Assembly (NCBI GenBank): GCA_041665785.1
Contig: JBAYIE010000008.1
Coordinates: forward strand, 42,073-106,072
Length of the DNA stretch: 64,000 nucleotides
DNA from: JBAYIE01 sp041665785
GTDB lineage: Bacteria; Bacteroidota; Bacteroidia; UKL13-3
Reading direction: 5' to 3'
Part shown: piece after piece, positions 18,948 through 27,790 of the stretch
How positions within the stretch are numbered: position 1 is the first letter of the stretch
Layout: the number at the start of each line of letters is the position of its first letter
Notes under the pieces: model-generated
What the model was told of the DNA's origin: nothing
Database searches by the model: none
Seen by the model: only the letters and a program-made list of their open reading frames with translations
Program-made: the position numbers and the translations under genes

Positions 18948-19430
18948 TCAACAATCAATCTCCACACCGAATTGTTCAAGATGATGCATACAATGTTTGA
19001 AATGAAACTGCAGCCATTCATGAAAATTCAGGGGTCCGAAAATATTGTGCATGCGGGTAAATGATGGGTCCTGCGATTTAAAAGAAGACACAAACAAATC
19101 AATATCGTTTTGCAATTCAATTAACGCTGCTTCAATATTCGCATTTCGCAATTGCTTGTATTCATCGGTATAAATCGGATTCTGAAAGTTGTGCTGCATG
19201 GGCCGGTCGTTCAAGAGCCCAATTGCCTTTACCCGTTCCAGTTTATCTTCGGGTGTTGTTTGGGGCATGGTGAAACTTCCGTTGGATGCTTTAAATGGCC
19301 ATGCCAAATGTTCGATCATTTGCCTTACGTTCATGGTTCCCCATAGCGCAGGTGTATTTTCGGGGATAGCACCTAACTGATGAATAAGTCGGTTCCTGAG
19401 ATAAAATTCTATTTCTTCAGCAGTTTTCAT
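18948..19430 (-). CDS. DinB-like (DUF1569) protein
   Basis: A 160-residue soluble four-helix-bundle protein of the DinB/YfiT superfamily, closest to DUF1569 members. Potential metal-binding histidines are in RQMIEHLAWPF (about 40) and HFKHCMHHLEQFG at the C-terminus. Some superfamily members are thiol transferases, but no substrate can be given. It starts 3 bp after the subtilase stop, so the two genes are probably co-transcribed, although their functions show no clear link. Confidence 0.8.
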   Translation of the reverse strand: MKTAEEIEFYLRNRLIHQLGAIPENTPALWGTMNVRQMIEHLAWPFKASNGSFTMPQTTPEDKLERVKAIGLLNDRPMQHNFQNPIYTDEYKQLRNANIEAALIELQNDIDLFVSSFKSQDPSFTRMHNIFGPLNFHEWLQFHFKHCMHHLEQFGVEIDC

Positions 19431-19432
19431 TT

Positions 19433-21109
19433 TTACTGATTTTTATGCAGGTTATACAGCGTGATGGAATGGGTCAGCGTGATCAATTGAATGCCATAAT
19501 TCCCTTTCTTCCAATGATTCGATTTTGAGAGAGATGCCCGATAGATCCCTGCCTGTTTCACTTTGATTCGATCGGAATAAACGATGTAACCCGTTGAGTC
19601 GGTAATGATGAGCTGTATTTTTTGAGGACTGTTTAAAGCATAGGCTACATGCAAACGTTCATCAATGAAACGGGCATCCAATAAACTATTTTGCGTGATT
19701 CGATCCAGAGAATCTTTACTGTCCATTATTGCTCTGGCCATTGCGGCATCAGGCACTCCGTAGCCGATATAATTGTTTGGTCGGGTATAATTATCCGAAC
19801 TGAGTTTTATCGCCTGGGCAATAGCCGATGTACCCGTGATGGGGCAAGCCTGCATCAAACAGGCAATGGTACCACAAATCAATGGACAAGCATATGAAGT
19901 ACCATTTCCGGGATACACAATCCCGTTTTCCGAAAGTACCATGGTTCGTTCTCCCATAGCCACAAGGTCCGGCTTTACGCGCCGGTCGGCAGTAGGTCCG
20001 ATCGAACTGAACAAAGCCAGATTCCCCGTCTCATCCACCCCACCAACCGTAATTACATCTTTCACATCAGCGGGTGCAACAATTTTTCTCCAGTTATTAT
20101 CGCCTTCGTTTCCCGAACTGCATACTACAACCATGCCTTTTGCAACAGCCAGAGTAGCCCCTTTGGAGATTAGTGTGGTATTCCCATTTAACTCTTTCAG
20201 CCGGTGATTTTGTTGTTTATCGTCGAACTCATTATAACCCAGCGATGATTGAATGAGATCTGCACCGGCGCTATCGGCCAATTCAGCTCCTAAAATCCAT
20301 AAGGCTTCTTCGAGCAGGTTTTCATTTAAAGCATCTTCAGTCCGGATCAGCAGATAATTTGCAGCATAGGCCGTGCCCACCAAACGGTTGGGTGCATAGG
20401 CAGCCATGCACGACAAGACACCGGTACCATGCGCATCATCATCATACACCTGAGTATTTCCATCCACCAGATCTCGTGTTAAAACGATTTGCGACGAATC
20501 AAACAAATGCCGGAAATAGGAAATATGATTTACTTTACTGAATCCCGCATCCAAAACTGCCACTGTTATACCTTTGCCGTTGAAGCCCAGTTGATGCAGT
20601 GCAGGAGTATTCAACATCTTCACCTGTAAAGCAGATTTTCCATAAAAATCAGAATCCTGTTCGAGTTGCTTTGAAGGATTTACTTTGGCTTCCAATGTTT
20701 CCACCAACTCGTGTATGTCCTTTCTGACCACTCCTTGCAACACTTTGCGTTCGCCGAGATACGTTGTACTGCTTATAAAAGGTAAATTCCGTATGGTATC
20801 CGACAATTTTTTTTGTTTGCTTTCAACAAGGATTGCATTCATCCAACGCGATGTTCCGGTTACCTGAACACCAAGTAGGCTTAGTGTTTGAGTAAATACC
20901 GGATTGACCGGAATATCATTCATCCCGATAGAAATCTGCAATCTGTTCTTACGTTGAATGGATTTTGAGGATAGGAATGCCTCCGGCTTCGACATCTTAT
21001 ACTGACTGGTATCTTTACCATTCAAAGAAATCCAATGATAATATTTTCCGGATTGCGCTGATGTATATACAGTTTGCAGTAAAAAGATAATTGCGACAAT
21101 TTGTTTCAT
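19433..21109 (-). CDS. Secreted S8 family serine peptidase (subtilase)
   Basis: Exported subtilisin-like protease of 558 residues: signal peptide (first about 18), a propeptide-like region, the catalytic domain from about 175 with Asp187 (AVLDAGF), His227 (DAHGTGVLS), oxyanion Asn334 (SSGNEGDN) and Ser405 (GNGTSYACPL), and a C-terminal about 90-residue beta-rich module ending in GNYGIQLITLTHSITLYNLH. That module resembles a degenerate T9SS type A sorting domain, so secretion by T9SS is plausible but unproven. All catalytic residues are present. It heads a two-gene unit with the DinB-like gene. Confidence 0.93.
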   Translation of the reverse strand: MKQIVAIIFLLQTVYTSAQSGKYYHWISLNGKDTSQYKMSKPEAFLSSKSIQRKNRLQISIGMNDIPVNPVFTQTLSLLGVQVTGTSRWMNAILVESKQKKLSDTIRNLPFISSTTYLGERKVLQGVVRKDIHELVETLEAKVNPSKQLEQDSDFYGKSALQVKMLNTPALHQLGFNGKGITVAVLDAGFSKVNHISYFRHLFDSSQIVLTRDLVDGNTQVYDDDAHGTGVLSCMAAYAPNRLVGTAYAANYLLIRTEDALNENLLEEALWILGAELADSAGADLIQSSLGYNEFDDKQQNHRLKELNGNTTLISKGATLAVAKGMVVVCSSGNEGDNNWRKIVAPADVKDVITVGGVDETGNLALFSSIGPTADRRVKPDLVAMGERTMVLSENGIVYPGNGTSYACPLICGTIACLMQACPITGTSAIAQAIKLSSDNYTRPNNYIGYGVPDAAMARAIMDSKDSLDRITQNSLLDARFIDERLHVAYALNSPQKIQLIITDSTGYIVYSDRIKVKQAGIYRASLSKSNHWKKGNYGIQLITLTHSITLYNLHKNQ

Positions 21110-21187
21110 ATTCCCTATTCATGCCAGGCATTTTTAATGAAGCAAAGCATGCAGTTGTAAATTTAACTCAATTTAACTCAGCAGATT

Positions 21188-22288
21188 TTACCGTTCAAAA
21201 CTTTTCTCAATCCAGCCTCCGGCAATCACATCGTTACCTTCGTAAAATACCGCTGATTGTCCCGGTGCGATCGCTTTTACATGGGTGCGAAAATCCACTT
21301 TCATTTTATCTCCCACCATGGCAATATCTGCCAGTGATCCTGAATCTTTGTATCGGATTTTTGTGAGCGACTCCAAAGGTTGATCCAATGTAGCATATTT
21401 CCCCATATTGATACCCCTCACCCACATACCGTTGCGTTGCAAATCATCTTCGCGTCCCAGGATCACGCGATTGGATTCGGGTTGAATTTCTATCACATAC
21501 AATGGTTCACCTACAGCTATTTCCAATCCTTTTCGCTGGCCAATGGTATAAAACGGATATCCGCGATGTTTACCCAGAATTTTCCCATCTACCCCCACAA
21601 ACATTCCTCCTTCAACTTCTGCTTCCAGTCCATCCACCTTACGTTTCAGAAATCCGCGATAATCATTATCGGGAACAAAACAGATTTCATAGCTTTCACT
21701 TTTCTTCGCCAGCTCTTCATACCCCATGTCGATCGCCATCTGACGAATTTCCGTTTTGCGGAACTGCCCCAGCGGGAAGCGGGTTTTGGCCAGACTCTCC
21801 TGCGTCAGACCCCACAATACATACGACTGATCTTTGTTTTCGTCCAATCCTTTTGAAACTACATATCTGTTGTTTTCCCGGCGCACCTGTGCATAATGTC
21901 CGGTGGCAATAAATTCGCAGTCGAGCTGATCTGCCCGCTTGATCAGGGCTTCCCATTTGATATGGGTATTGCACAATACGCATGGATTAGGCGTGCGACC
22001 AGCCAGGTATTCTTCTACAAAGTTGTCGATTACAAAATCGCCAAATTCATTGCGAATATCCAGAATCATGTGATGAATGCCGTGTTTTACGGCAATAGTG
22101 CGCGCGTCGTTGATCGAATCAAGGCTGCAGCATCCGGTTTCTTTTTTACTCCCTCCTGCAGTGGCATAATCCCAGGTTTTCATGGTGATTCCGACTACCT
22201 CATAGCCTTCTTCACGCAACATGACAGCCGTTACGGTACTGTCGAGGCCACCGCTCATGGCGACCAGAATTTTTCCTTTTTTGCTCAT
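21188..22288 (-). CDS. mnmA: tRNA-specific 2-thiouridylase MnmA
   Basis: ATP-dependent sulfur insertion at C2 of wobble U34 in tRNA-Lys, Glu and Gln. The 366-residue protein has the PP-loop SGGLDST (12-18), catalytic Cys106 in NPCVLCNTHIK and the partner Cys203 in SYEICFVPD, then the KGLEIAVGEPLYV region and the C-terminal beta-barrel. The reading frame stays open to 22423, but the extra 45 residues are a translation of interspersed repeat DNA, so I start at the ATG 22288 (MSKKGKILVAMSGG). Confidence 0.97.
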   Translation of the reverse strand: MSKKGKILVAMSGGLDSTVTAVMLREEGYEVVGITMKTWDYATAGGSKKETGCCSLDSINDARTIAVKHGIHHMILDIRNEFGDFVIDNFVEEYLAGRTPNPCVLCNTHIKWEALIKRADQLDCEFIATGHYAQVRRENNRYVVSKGLDENKDQSYVLWGLTQESLAKTRFPLGQFRKTEIRQMAIDMGYEELAKKSESYEICFVPDNDYRGFLKRKVDGLEAEVEGGMFVGVDGKILGKHRGYPFYTIGQRKGLEIAVGEPLYVIEIQPESNRVILGREDDLQRNGMWVRGINMGKYATLDQPLESLTKIRYKDSGSLADIAMVGDKMKVDFRTHVKAIAPGQSAVFYEGNDVIAGGWIEKSFER

Positions 22289-22350
22289 ATTCAAAACATC
22301 ACAGGGTAAATAGCCCTGGTGATTGATGGGGGCAAAGATAATGAAGAATG

Positions 22351-22512
22351 AAGAATTAAAAATGCATTGTCTCGCCGAAGCCTTGGCGTAGGCGGAAAGA
22401 ATTAAAAATGCATTGTCTCGCAATAGCTTTAGCGGCGGCAGGAAGAATGAAGAATGTCTCGCCGAAGCCTTGGCGTAGGCAGACTTGTCTCGCTATAACC
22501 AACGGAGGCAAA
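22351..22512 (+). repeat. Array of four short hairpin repeat units
   Basis: The non-coding stretch between mnmA and the barrel gene holds four units each opening with TGTCTCGC: at about 22369, 22414, 22455 and 22486. Units 1 and 3 continue CGAAGCCTTGGCGTAGGC, able to fold as GCC-GCC/GGC-GGC; units 2 and 4 are diverged. Units 1 and 2 are each preceded by AAGAATTAAAAATGCAT. An inverted relative lies at 49153-49215. No transposase is nearby. These are probably non-autonomous interspersed repeats. Confidence 0.75.
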
Positions 22513-22632
22513 CTAGTGTAAATCCATATCCATTTTTCTGCAACTTCAACCGAAGTTGGAGCTCTCAGTATCATCAGCATTCAGTTCCTGTTAATCCTGA
22601 TCTCTGTCTGTTTTCAATCTCCTTTATATCCC

Positions 22633-22640
22633 TATATTTG
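22633..22640 (+). promoter_or_regulatory. -7 box before the beta-barrel pair
   Basis: TATATTTG matches the Bacteroidota -7 consensus TAnnTTTG exactly. The expected -33 position about 20 bp upstream has only a TGTTTT run. Transcription would begin near 22647, which favours translation from the ATG at 22660 over the GTG at 22645. Confidence 0.45.
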
Positions 22641-22659
22641 AAAGGTGCACTTAAAACGA

Positions 22660-23232
22660 ATGGTCGTTTTGTTTATGATTTTTATTTCGCTACAGGCATT
22701 TGGCCAGGTAGTGTCTAAATCTTTCGAAGAGCCAACTCCTATCCTGAAGTTCAATATCCTCAGTCCGATTGTAGGTACTCTCTCCTTTCAGTACGAAAAA
22801 CCTATTGATTCACATAGCAGCAATCAGTATGGATTTTACATATTTACCGGGGATATCGCCGGAGCTTATATTCCGGCTATTGGATTTGGTGTTACTTATG
22901 ATTACCGCTATTATTTGCTTTACGAAAACCAACGTGATTTTTATATTCAGCCGTTTGTACGATGCCAGACCTTTTTTACCAAATTGGGTGTGAACAACAA
23001 CAATGTATCTTCATACAGTGTTCCGGGTGGTACCAATCTGATTGTTCTGAATGGTGGATTTGTATTGGGCAAACAATGGATCCTGTTTAAACGACTGGTA
23101 TTCGATGCTTTTGCAGGTCCTATGTATTCTGTTGGGGATTCAAAAAATGCAATACCCGTTCAGGATATTAAACCCTTTTACAGCGGATTCTGGTACCGGG
23201 CCGGTATAACAGCCGGATATAAATTTAACTGA
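22660..23232 (+). CDS. Putative outer-membrane beta-barrel protein
   Basis: A 190-residue exported protein with signal peptide (VVLFMIFISLQAFGQ) followed by alternating hydrophobic/aromatic strands (LKFNILSPIVGTLSFQYEKP, AIGFGVTYDYRYYLLYEN, YRAGITAGYKFN at the C-terminus), as in small DUF3575-like barrels. The C-terminal residue after a strand fits BAM recognition. No function can be assigned. It is followed 10 bp later by a paralogue, and both have the opening IKFN/LKFN-LLSP/ILSP motif. Start at ATG 22660 rather than the GTG at 22645, because of the -7 box. Confidence 0.75.
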   Translation: MVVLFMIFISLQAFGQVVSKSFEEPTPILKFNILSPIVGTLSFQYEKPIDSHSSNQYGFYIFTGDIAGAYIPAIGFGVTYDYRYYLLYENQRDFYIQPFVRCQTFFTKLGVNNNNVSSYSVPGGTNLIVLNGGFVLGKQWILFKRLVFDAFAGPMYSVGDSKNAIPVQDIKPFYSGFWYRAGITAGYKFN

Positions 23233-23242
23233 ATTTAAACAC

Positions 23243-23935
23243 ATGAAAAGCTTAACCATACTATTTATTTTCACTGCTTGTTTAAGGCAGGTTTCATTTG
23301 CACAAACAGATTCGGTTTTGACGATAAAGCCTTTACACGAAGCTAAAAAACACCGGTTCTTATCCGACTCCCGCAACTCTATTAAATTTAATTTACTGAG
23401 CCCCTTTTACAGCAACCTGAGTGTTGCGTCTCAGCATATGATAGACGATGAGAAGAGTTTTCAAATCACGGCGTCGTACATGGATTTCAGTGGAGTATTT
23501 GGCGGCTCTGATGAGAGTTATGACAAGGATAATCAGGCAACAAAAATGGTATCATTTGCACCAGAGTTCCGTTATAATCTGAATGGCAAATATCTTTCGG
23601 GTGTCTATTTCGGCGCCTTTTTCAGATACTACTATATGAATTACACATATGATTCTATCGAACGTGGCAGTTATTATAACCCTAACCCCATAAATGTAAT
23701 TCCAAAATCTTATACCTATCAGGTTTTGGGCATTGGATTGGTATTTGGAAGTCAAACCATTTACAAACGGAAAATTTTATTGGATACATTTATCGGACCC
23801 GTATACAATATCATGCTGGCCAGCAGTCAAACCATCAAAAGCAACTCCGACCTGCAGGTACATGATGATATACCCAATTTGTTTTTACGCGGGTACGGCA
23901 TCCGGGCAGGTATCTTTATTGGATTGGCTTATTAG
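23243..23935 (+). CDS. Putative outer-membrane beta-barrel protein (paralogue)
   Basis: A 230-residue exported protein with signal peptide ending SFAQ. It is related to its upstream neighbour: SIKFNLLSPFYSNLSVASQ aligns with LKFNILSPIVGTLSFQ, LDTFIGPVYNIM with FDAFAGPMYSVG, and GYGIRAGIFIGLAY with WYRAGITAGYKFN. It looks like tandem duplication followed by divergence. Probably translated from the same mRNA. Function unknown; it ends one base before the convergent nuclease gene. Confidence 0.75.
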   Translation: MKSLTILFIFTACLRQVSFAQTDSVLTIKPLHEAKKHRFLSDSRNSIKFNLLSPFYSNLSVASQHMIDDEKSFQITASYMDFSGVFGGSDESYDKDNQATKMVSFAPEFRYNLNGKYLSGVYFGAFFRYYYMNYTYDSIERGSYYNPNPINVIPKSYTYQVLGIGLVFGSQTIYKRKILLDTFIGPVYNIMLASSQTIKSNSDLQVHDDIPNLFLRGYGIRAGIFIGLAY

Positions 23936-23936
23936 A

Positions 23937-24908
23937 TTATTCCGGCCTTCCAAGCATGAGGCTATCGTGCAATATTTTATAATCTGCCTTCATCCAGTTT
24001 TGTAATTCCTCAATAGATATTTCAGGTTGCCTTCCTTGTAACAAATCCGGTTGTCCGGCATCAACCCATGCTGTATACCACATGCATCCTGTTAATTGTA
24101 TAGCCAATCGCATGCGGCGTTCCACCTGCCCGTCGAGCATGCGGTGATAGGCTTCTGCATAACTTCTGGAATACGTTTTAACCGAATTTTGTCCTTTTCG
24201 CTCATAAACATATTTCTGGTTTGCTGGAAATTTATGGTTGAGCTGAGCTTCCATTTCCAGCACCGAATCTTTGGCTAAAAAACTCCCGGAGCTTGCCATC
24301 CATGCTGTTTGCAAGGGATTATGTAAATAATACGATTTGCCCACAAAAAAATCGTATTCATCGCTGAACAATTCCGGCAATCGCGATTCCCAGAATCCAT
24401 GTATTCCTTTTTGATTGGTCAATTGCCCGTTGTAATTCATGGTTGCATGCAAGGGAACACAGGCATCGGCCATATAATGTCCCAAATCTGCCGAAACCCT
24501 GATAATACGTTCAGCGTCTCCGGATTTGAAGGCTTCAGTAAGCCGGTACAACATGCGTTGAATATGCCAGGGTACTATGCCATAGGCCAATAAGGTGTCT
24601 TCGGAATATTTAGCTACAGCATCTTTCCAATTGGGCGGAACGGTATCTATGGGCCAGGATTTTTCGTAATAATCCAGATCTATATAGTGCCTGCAAGCTT
24701 CAGCTGTATCGGAATACCGTCTTTTATCCGGATCAACAGCATGTTCGGTAATGACAGAAATATGTTGTTTATAAAAACCCATCAAGGGTCCGGGCAAAGT
24801 AAATACCGCCATGCGGTTAATCAATTTATGTCCGAAAAAGCCCCAGGAAGCAGCATAAAACGGAGAGATCAGGCAAAGTCCCAGGCATAAGAATTTAAGT
24901 TGTTTCAT
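23937..24908 (-). CDS. Secreted S1/P1-type (zinc-dependent phospholipase C superfamily) hydrolase
   Basis: A 323-residue exported protein. Predicted cleavage AAS|W leaves Trp22 as the new N-terminus with His27 five residues on (WGFFGHK), as in P1 nuclease Trp1/His6, which bind zinc. Further ligands are in CRHYIDLD and GHYMADACVPLH, where the H-x3-D and +10 His spacing equals P1 His116/Asp120/His126. The last motif is IHGFWES, with Glu where P1 has Asp. Likely a periplasmic single-strand nuclease/3'-nucleotidase or phosphodiesterase; the substrate is uncertain. Confidence 0.8.
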   Translation of the reverse strand: MKQLKFLCLGLCLISPFYAASWGFFGHKLINRMAVFTLPGPLMGFYKQHISVITEHAVDPDKRRYSDTAEACRHYIDLDYYEKSWPIDTVPPNWKDAVAKYSEDTLLAYGIVPWHIQRMLYRLTEAFKSGDAERIIRVSADLGHYMADACVPLHATMNYNGQLTNQKGIHGFWESRLPELFSDEYDFFVGKSYYLHNPLQTAWMASSGSFLAKDSVLEMEAQLNHKFPANQKYVYERKGQNSVKTYSRSYAEAYHRMLDGQVERRMRLAIQLTGCMWYTAWVDAGQPDLLQGRQPEISIEELQNWMKADYKILHDSLMLGRPE

Positions 24909-25002
24909 TTTCAGGCCGTTTATGTAAAGCTAATGCTGGTTATAGAATGCTTTACCAAGTTTGATCAAAATTGAGGAACTTTGGCTGTTAAAAAAAATAT
25001 TC

Positions 25003-26772
25003 ATGAAACAATTCTTCAAATTTCTGTTTGCAAGCATGCTTGGATTTCTGGTAGGAATCTTCCTGCTGATTCTTATTGGTGCCGGCATCCTCTCCACGCT
25101 GATTAACAGCGGCAGCAATCATGAAGTCAGTCTGAAGGAACACAGCATTCTGGAACTGAACCTGGATTATATGATTCCGGAGCGTAGTTATAATTCGCTG
25201 AGCAATGTATTTGAGCTTTTGAATGATAACGGATCTTCACAACCCGGATTGAAAGAAATTTTAAAAGCCATACACTCGGCTGAAAAGAGCGATAAAATTG
25301 ATGGGATCTACCTGCCCCTATCCTTTTCACCCAACAGTTATGCCACACTCGAGGAGATCCGGAATGCATTGATTGACTTTAAAAAAAGCGGTAAGTTTAT
25401 CCTTTCCTATGGTGAAATGGCCGAGGAGCATGCTTATTATATGGCGAGCGTTTCAGATAGTATTTATCTGAATCCGGCCGGCGAATTGTTGTTTAACGGC
25501 TTCAGCTATTCAACCGTGTATGTAAAGGAAATGCTCAACAAACTGGGTGTTGAAACTCAATTGATCCGGCACGGAAAATTTAAAGCGGCCGGCGAACCCT
25601 TCGTGGCCGACCGGATGAGCGATGAAAACCGGGAGCAAATCCGCCAGTTTATGGGAGGTATTTACAATCATTTTATACAACAAATTGCAAAAGCACGAAA
25701 GAAATCCATTCAGGAAGTACAGGACATTTCCAATCAGTTGAAGATCCGTTCGGTGCAAGATGCACTGCAATTGGGAATGATTGATGGGATCAGATATACC
25801 GATGAAGTGATGTTGGAATTGGGTCAGCGCAGTCATAAAAAAGATAAGAAGGATCCGATTCTGGTTTCAGTAAATGATGTCAATGACGCTATTTCAACCA
25901 CTTCGTATTCCGTGAAAAATAAGATTGCTGTAATTTATGCTTCCGGAGATATTGTGAGTGGAAAAGGCGATGATGAAACCGTAGGTTCCGAAACTATTTG
26001 CAAAGCATTGGCCAAAGCACGTAAAGACAGCAGCATTAAAGCAGTGGTATTGCGTATAAATTCTCCGGGTGGCAGCGCGCTGGCATCCGATGTGATTCAC
26101 AGAGAAGTAATGTTAACGCGTAAACAAAAACCGGTTATTGCTTCGATGGGTGCTGTTGCAGCATCGGGTGGTTATTATATTGCAGCACCGGCTACCCGGA
26201 TTTTTGTTGAACCCAATGCCATCACTGGATCTATAGGTGTATTTGGTATGACTTTGAATGCCGAAAAATTATTACGCGAAAAGCTGGGATTACGGTTTGA
26301 AAAAGTCAACTTCGGTGAATTTGCAGATATGGGAAGTGTGGATCGCGCTCTTACACCACAAGAAACGGCCATCATTCAACAAATGATTGATCGTATTTAC
26401 ATGGATTTTATAACCAAAGTTGCTACAGGACGAAACATGCGTATTGAAACGGTAGATAGTCTGGCACAAGGCAGGGTTTGGAGTGGCACCGATGCGCTCC
26501 ATCTCAAGTTGGCTGATGAAGCCGGAGGCATTGAAGATGCCATCGCATTTGCCGCAAAACTTGCAGGACTGGGTAAAGAATACCGTATTATCAGCCTGCC
26601 CGAACAAAAAGAACCACTTCAGGAAATGTTGAAGAATATTTCAAAAAGAGCTGAGCTTTATTATATCAAATCTTATTTGGGTATTGATTACCCACATGTG
26701 GTGCGTGCCAAAGAAATGCTCAAATACCAGGGCATACAGGCACGCATGATGTGGAATACAGAAATTCATTAA
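25003..26772 (+). CDS. sppA: Signal peptide peptidase SppA, 67K type
   Basis: Membrane-anchored serine protease that degrades cleaved signal peptides. The 589-residue protein has an N-terminal transmembrane helix (FLFASMLGFLVGIFLLILIG) and two tandem S49 domains. The general-base Lys is in RHGKFKAAGEPF (first domain) and the nucleophile Ser is in GAVAASGGYYIAAPA (second domain), the arrangement of the E. coli enzyme. ATG at 25003 is chosen over a TTG at 24961 because it places the membrane helix at the N-terminus. It leads a unit with the EEP hydrolase (12 bp later) and rsmG. Confidence 0.95.
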   Translation: MKQFFKFLFASMLGFLVGIFLLILIGAGILSTLINSGSNHEVSLKEHSILELNLDYMIPERSYNSLSNVFELLNDNGSSQPGLKEILKAIHSAEKSDKIDGIYLPLSFSPNSYATLEEIRNALIDFKKSGKFILSYGEMAEEHAYYMASVSDSIYLNPAGELLFNGFSYSTVYVKEMLNKLGVETQLIRHGKFKAAGEPFVADRMSDENREQIRQFMGGIYNHFIQQIAKARKKSIQEVQDISNQLKIRSVQDALQLGMIDGIRYTDEVMLELGQRSHKKDKKDPILVSVNDVNDAISTTSYSVKNKIAVIYASGDIVSGKGDDETVGSETICKALAKARKDSSIKAVVLRINSPGGSALASDVIHREVMLTRKQKPVIASMGAVAASGGYYIAAPATRIFVEPNAITGSIGVFGMTLNAEKLLREKLGLRFEKVNFGEFADMGSVDRALTPQETAIIQQMIDRIYMDFITKVATGRNMRIETVDSLAQGRVWSGTDALHLKLADEAGGIEDAIAFAAKLAGLGKEYRIISLPEQKEPLQEMLKNISKRAELYYIKSYLGIDYPHVVRAKEMLKYQGIQARMMWNTEIH

Positions 26773-26784
26773 GCGTTGATCAGG

Positions 26785-27786
26785 ATGAAAATAATATTCT
26801 CACTCTCCTTTATTCTGGCACTATCTGTTTGGGCAAATGCCCAGCAAAATGTTTGTATCGCCTTTTACAATCAGGAAAACCTGTTTGATACCATCGACGA
26901 TCCACACAAAAACGATAACGAGTTTTTACCCACAGCGCGCAATCAATGGAACAGTGAAAAATATTTCAACAAACTGGATCATATGGCTCAGGTAATCGCT
27001 TCATTGAATGAAAACAAAGGACCTGACATATTAGGTATGTGTGAAGTTGAAAATCTGGCCGTTGTACATGATATGATTCAACAAAAAAGATTGAAATCAC
27101 TAAAGTATGCAGCTGTACACTTTGAATCGCCTGATGAACGCAGCATCGACAATGCTCTAGTTTATAAAACTTCAAAATTCTCGTTAATTACGGCTTATCC
27201 TTACCCGGTAGTTATTGATACGTTGCCACGCTTTAAGACCCGCGATATTTTACTGGTGAAATTGCAGGCTAAAAACAAAGCAACGCTTATTCTCCTGGTA
27301 AACCATTTCCCTTCCCGCCTGGGTGGTCAGGAAGCCAGTGAATTTAAACGATTCAGAGCAGCAGCGGTATTGAAACATATCTTCGACAGTATTCACGCAG
27401 CAGATCCAAATCAGGCTGTTATGGCCATGGGCGATTTTAACGACGAACCCAATGATCCTGCGATGGATTCCATTCTTGGCGCCGGTCCCGATTCGGGTTT
27501 CGCATTTTTTAACCCGATGTATGCGTTACATCAATCCGGTATGGGCTCTCACCTATACCGAAAACACTGGAGTATGCTCGATCAGTTTGTGCTCAATCCT
27601 GCACTTTATTCGGATAAAGGAAAATTCAACTATTCCAATGGTTCAGCCTCCGTTTTTCAACAAGCCTGGATGCTCGAAACCGATGAAAAATATAAAGGTG
27701 CACCCAAACGAACTTTTGCCGGTGCCAAATATTTAAACGGGTACAGCGATCATTTTCCTGTTTATATGTACCTGAATTCACGCTAA
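26785..27786 (+). CDS. Secreted endonuclease/exonuclease/phosphatase (EEP) family protein
   Basis: A 333-residue exported protein with signal peptide ending ANAQ. EEP-fold catalytic motifs are visible: catalytic Glu in GMCEVENL, VNHFPSRLGGQ, MGDFNDEPND (metal and catalytic Asp/Asn), and the C-terminal SDHFPV. Substrates in this superfamily include DNA, phosphoinositides and sphingomyelin, so the target is open. ATG at 26785 (an upstream TTG at 26776 adds three residues). It lies between sppA and rsmG with short gaps. Confidence 0.88.
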   Translation: MKIIFSLSFILALSVWANAQQNVCIAFYNQENLFDTIDDPHKNDNEFLPTARNQWNSEKYFNKLDHMAQVIASLNENKGPDILGMCEVENLAVVHDMIQQKRLKSLKYAAVHFESPDERSIDNALVYKTSKFSLITAYPYPVVIDTLPRFKTRDILLVKLQAKNKATLILLVNHFPSRLGGQEASEFKRFRAAAVLKHIFDSIHAADPNQAVMAMGDFNDEPNDPAMDSILGAGPDSGFAFFNPMYALHQSGMGSHLYRKHWSMLDQFVLNPALYSDKGKFNYSNGSASVFQQAWMLETDEKYKGAPKRTFAGAKYLNGYSDHFPVYMYLNSR

Positions 27787-27790
27787 AAAT

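Noticed and set aside
22356..22580. 74-codon minus-strand ORF containing two LRQGFGET repeats
   Set aside because: It is a translation of the TGTCTCGC hairpin repeats; the internal peptide repetition follows the DNA repeat.
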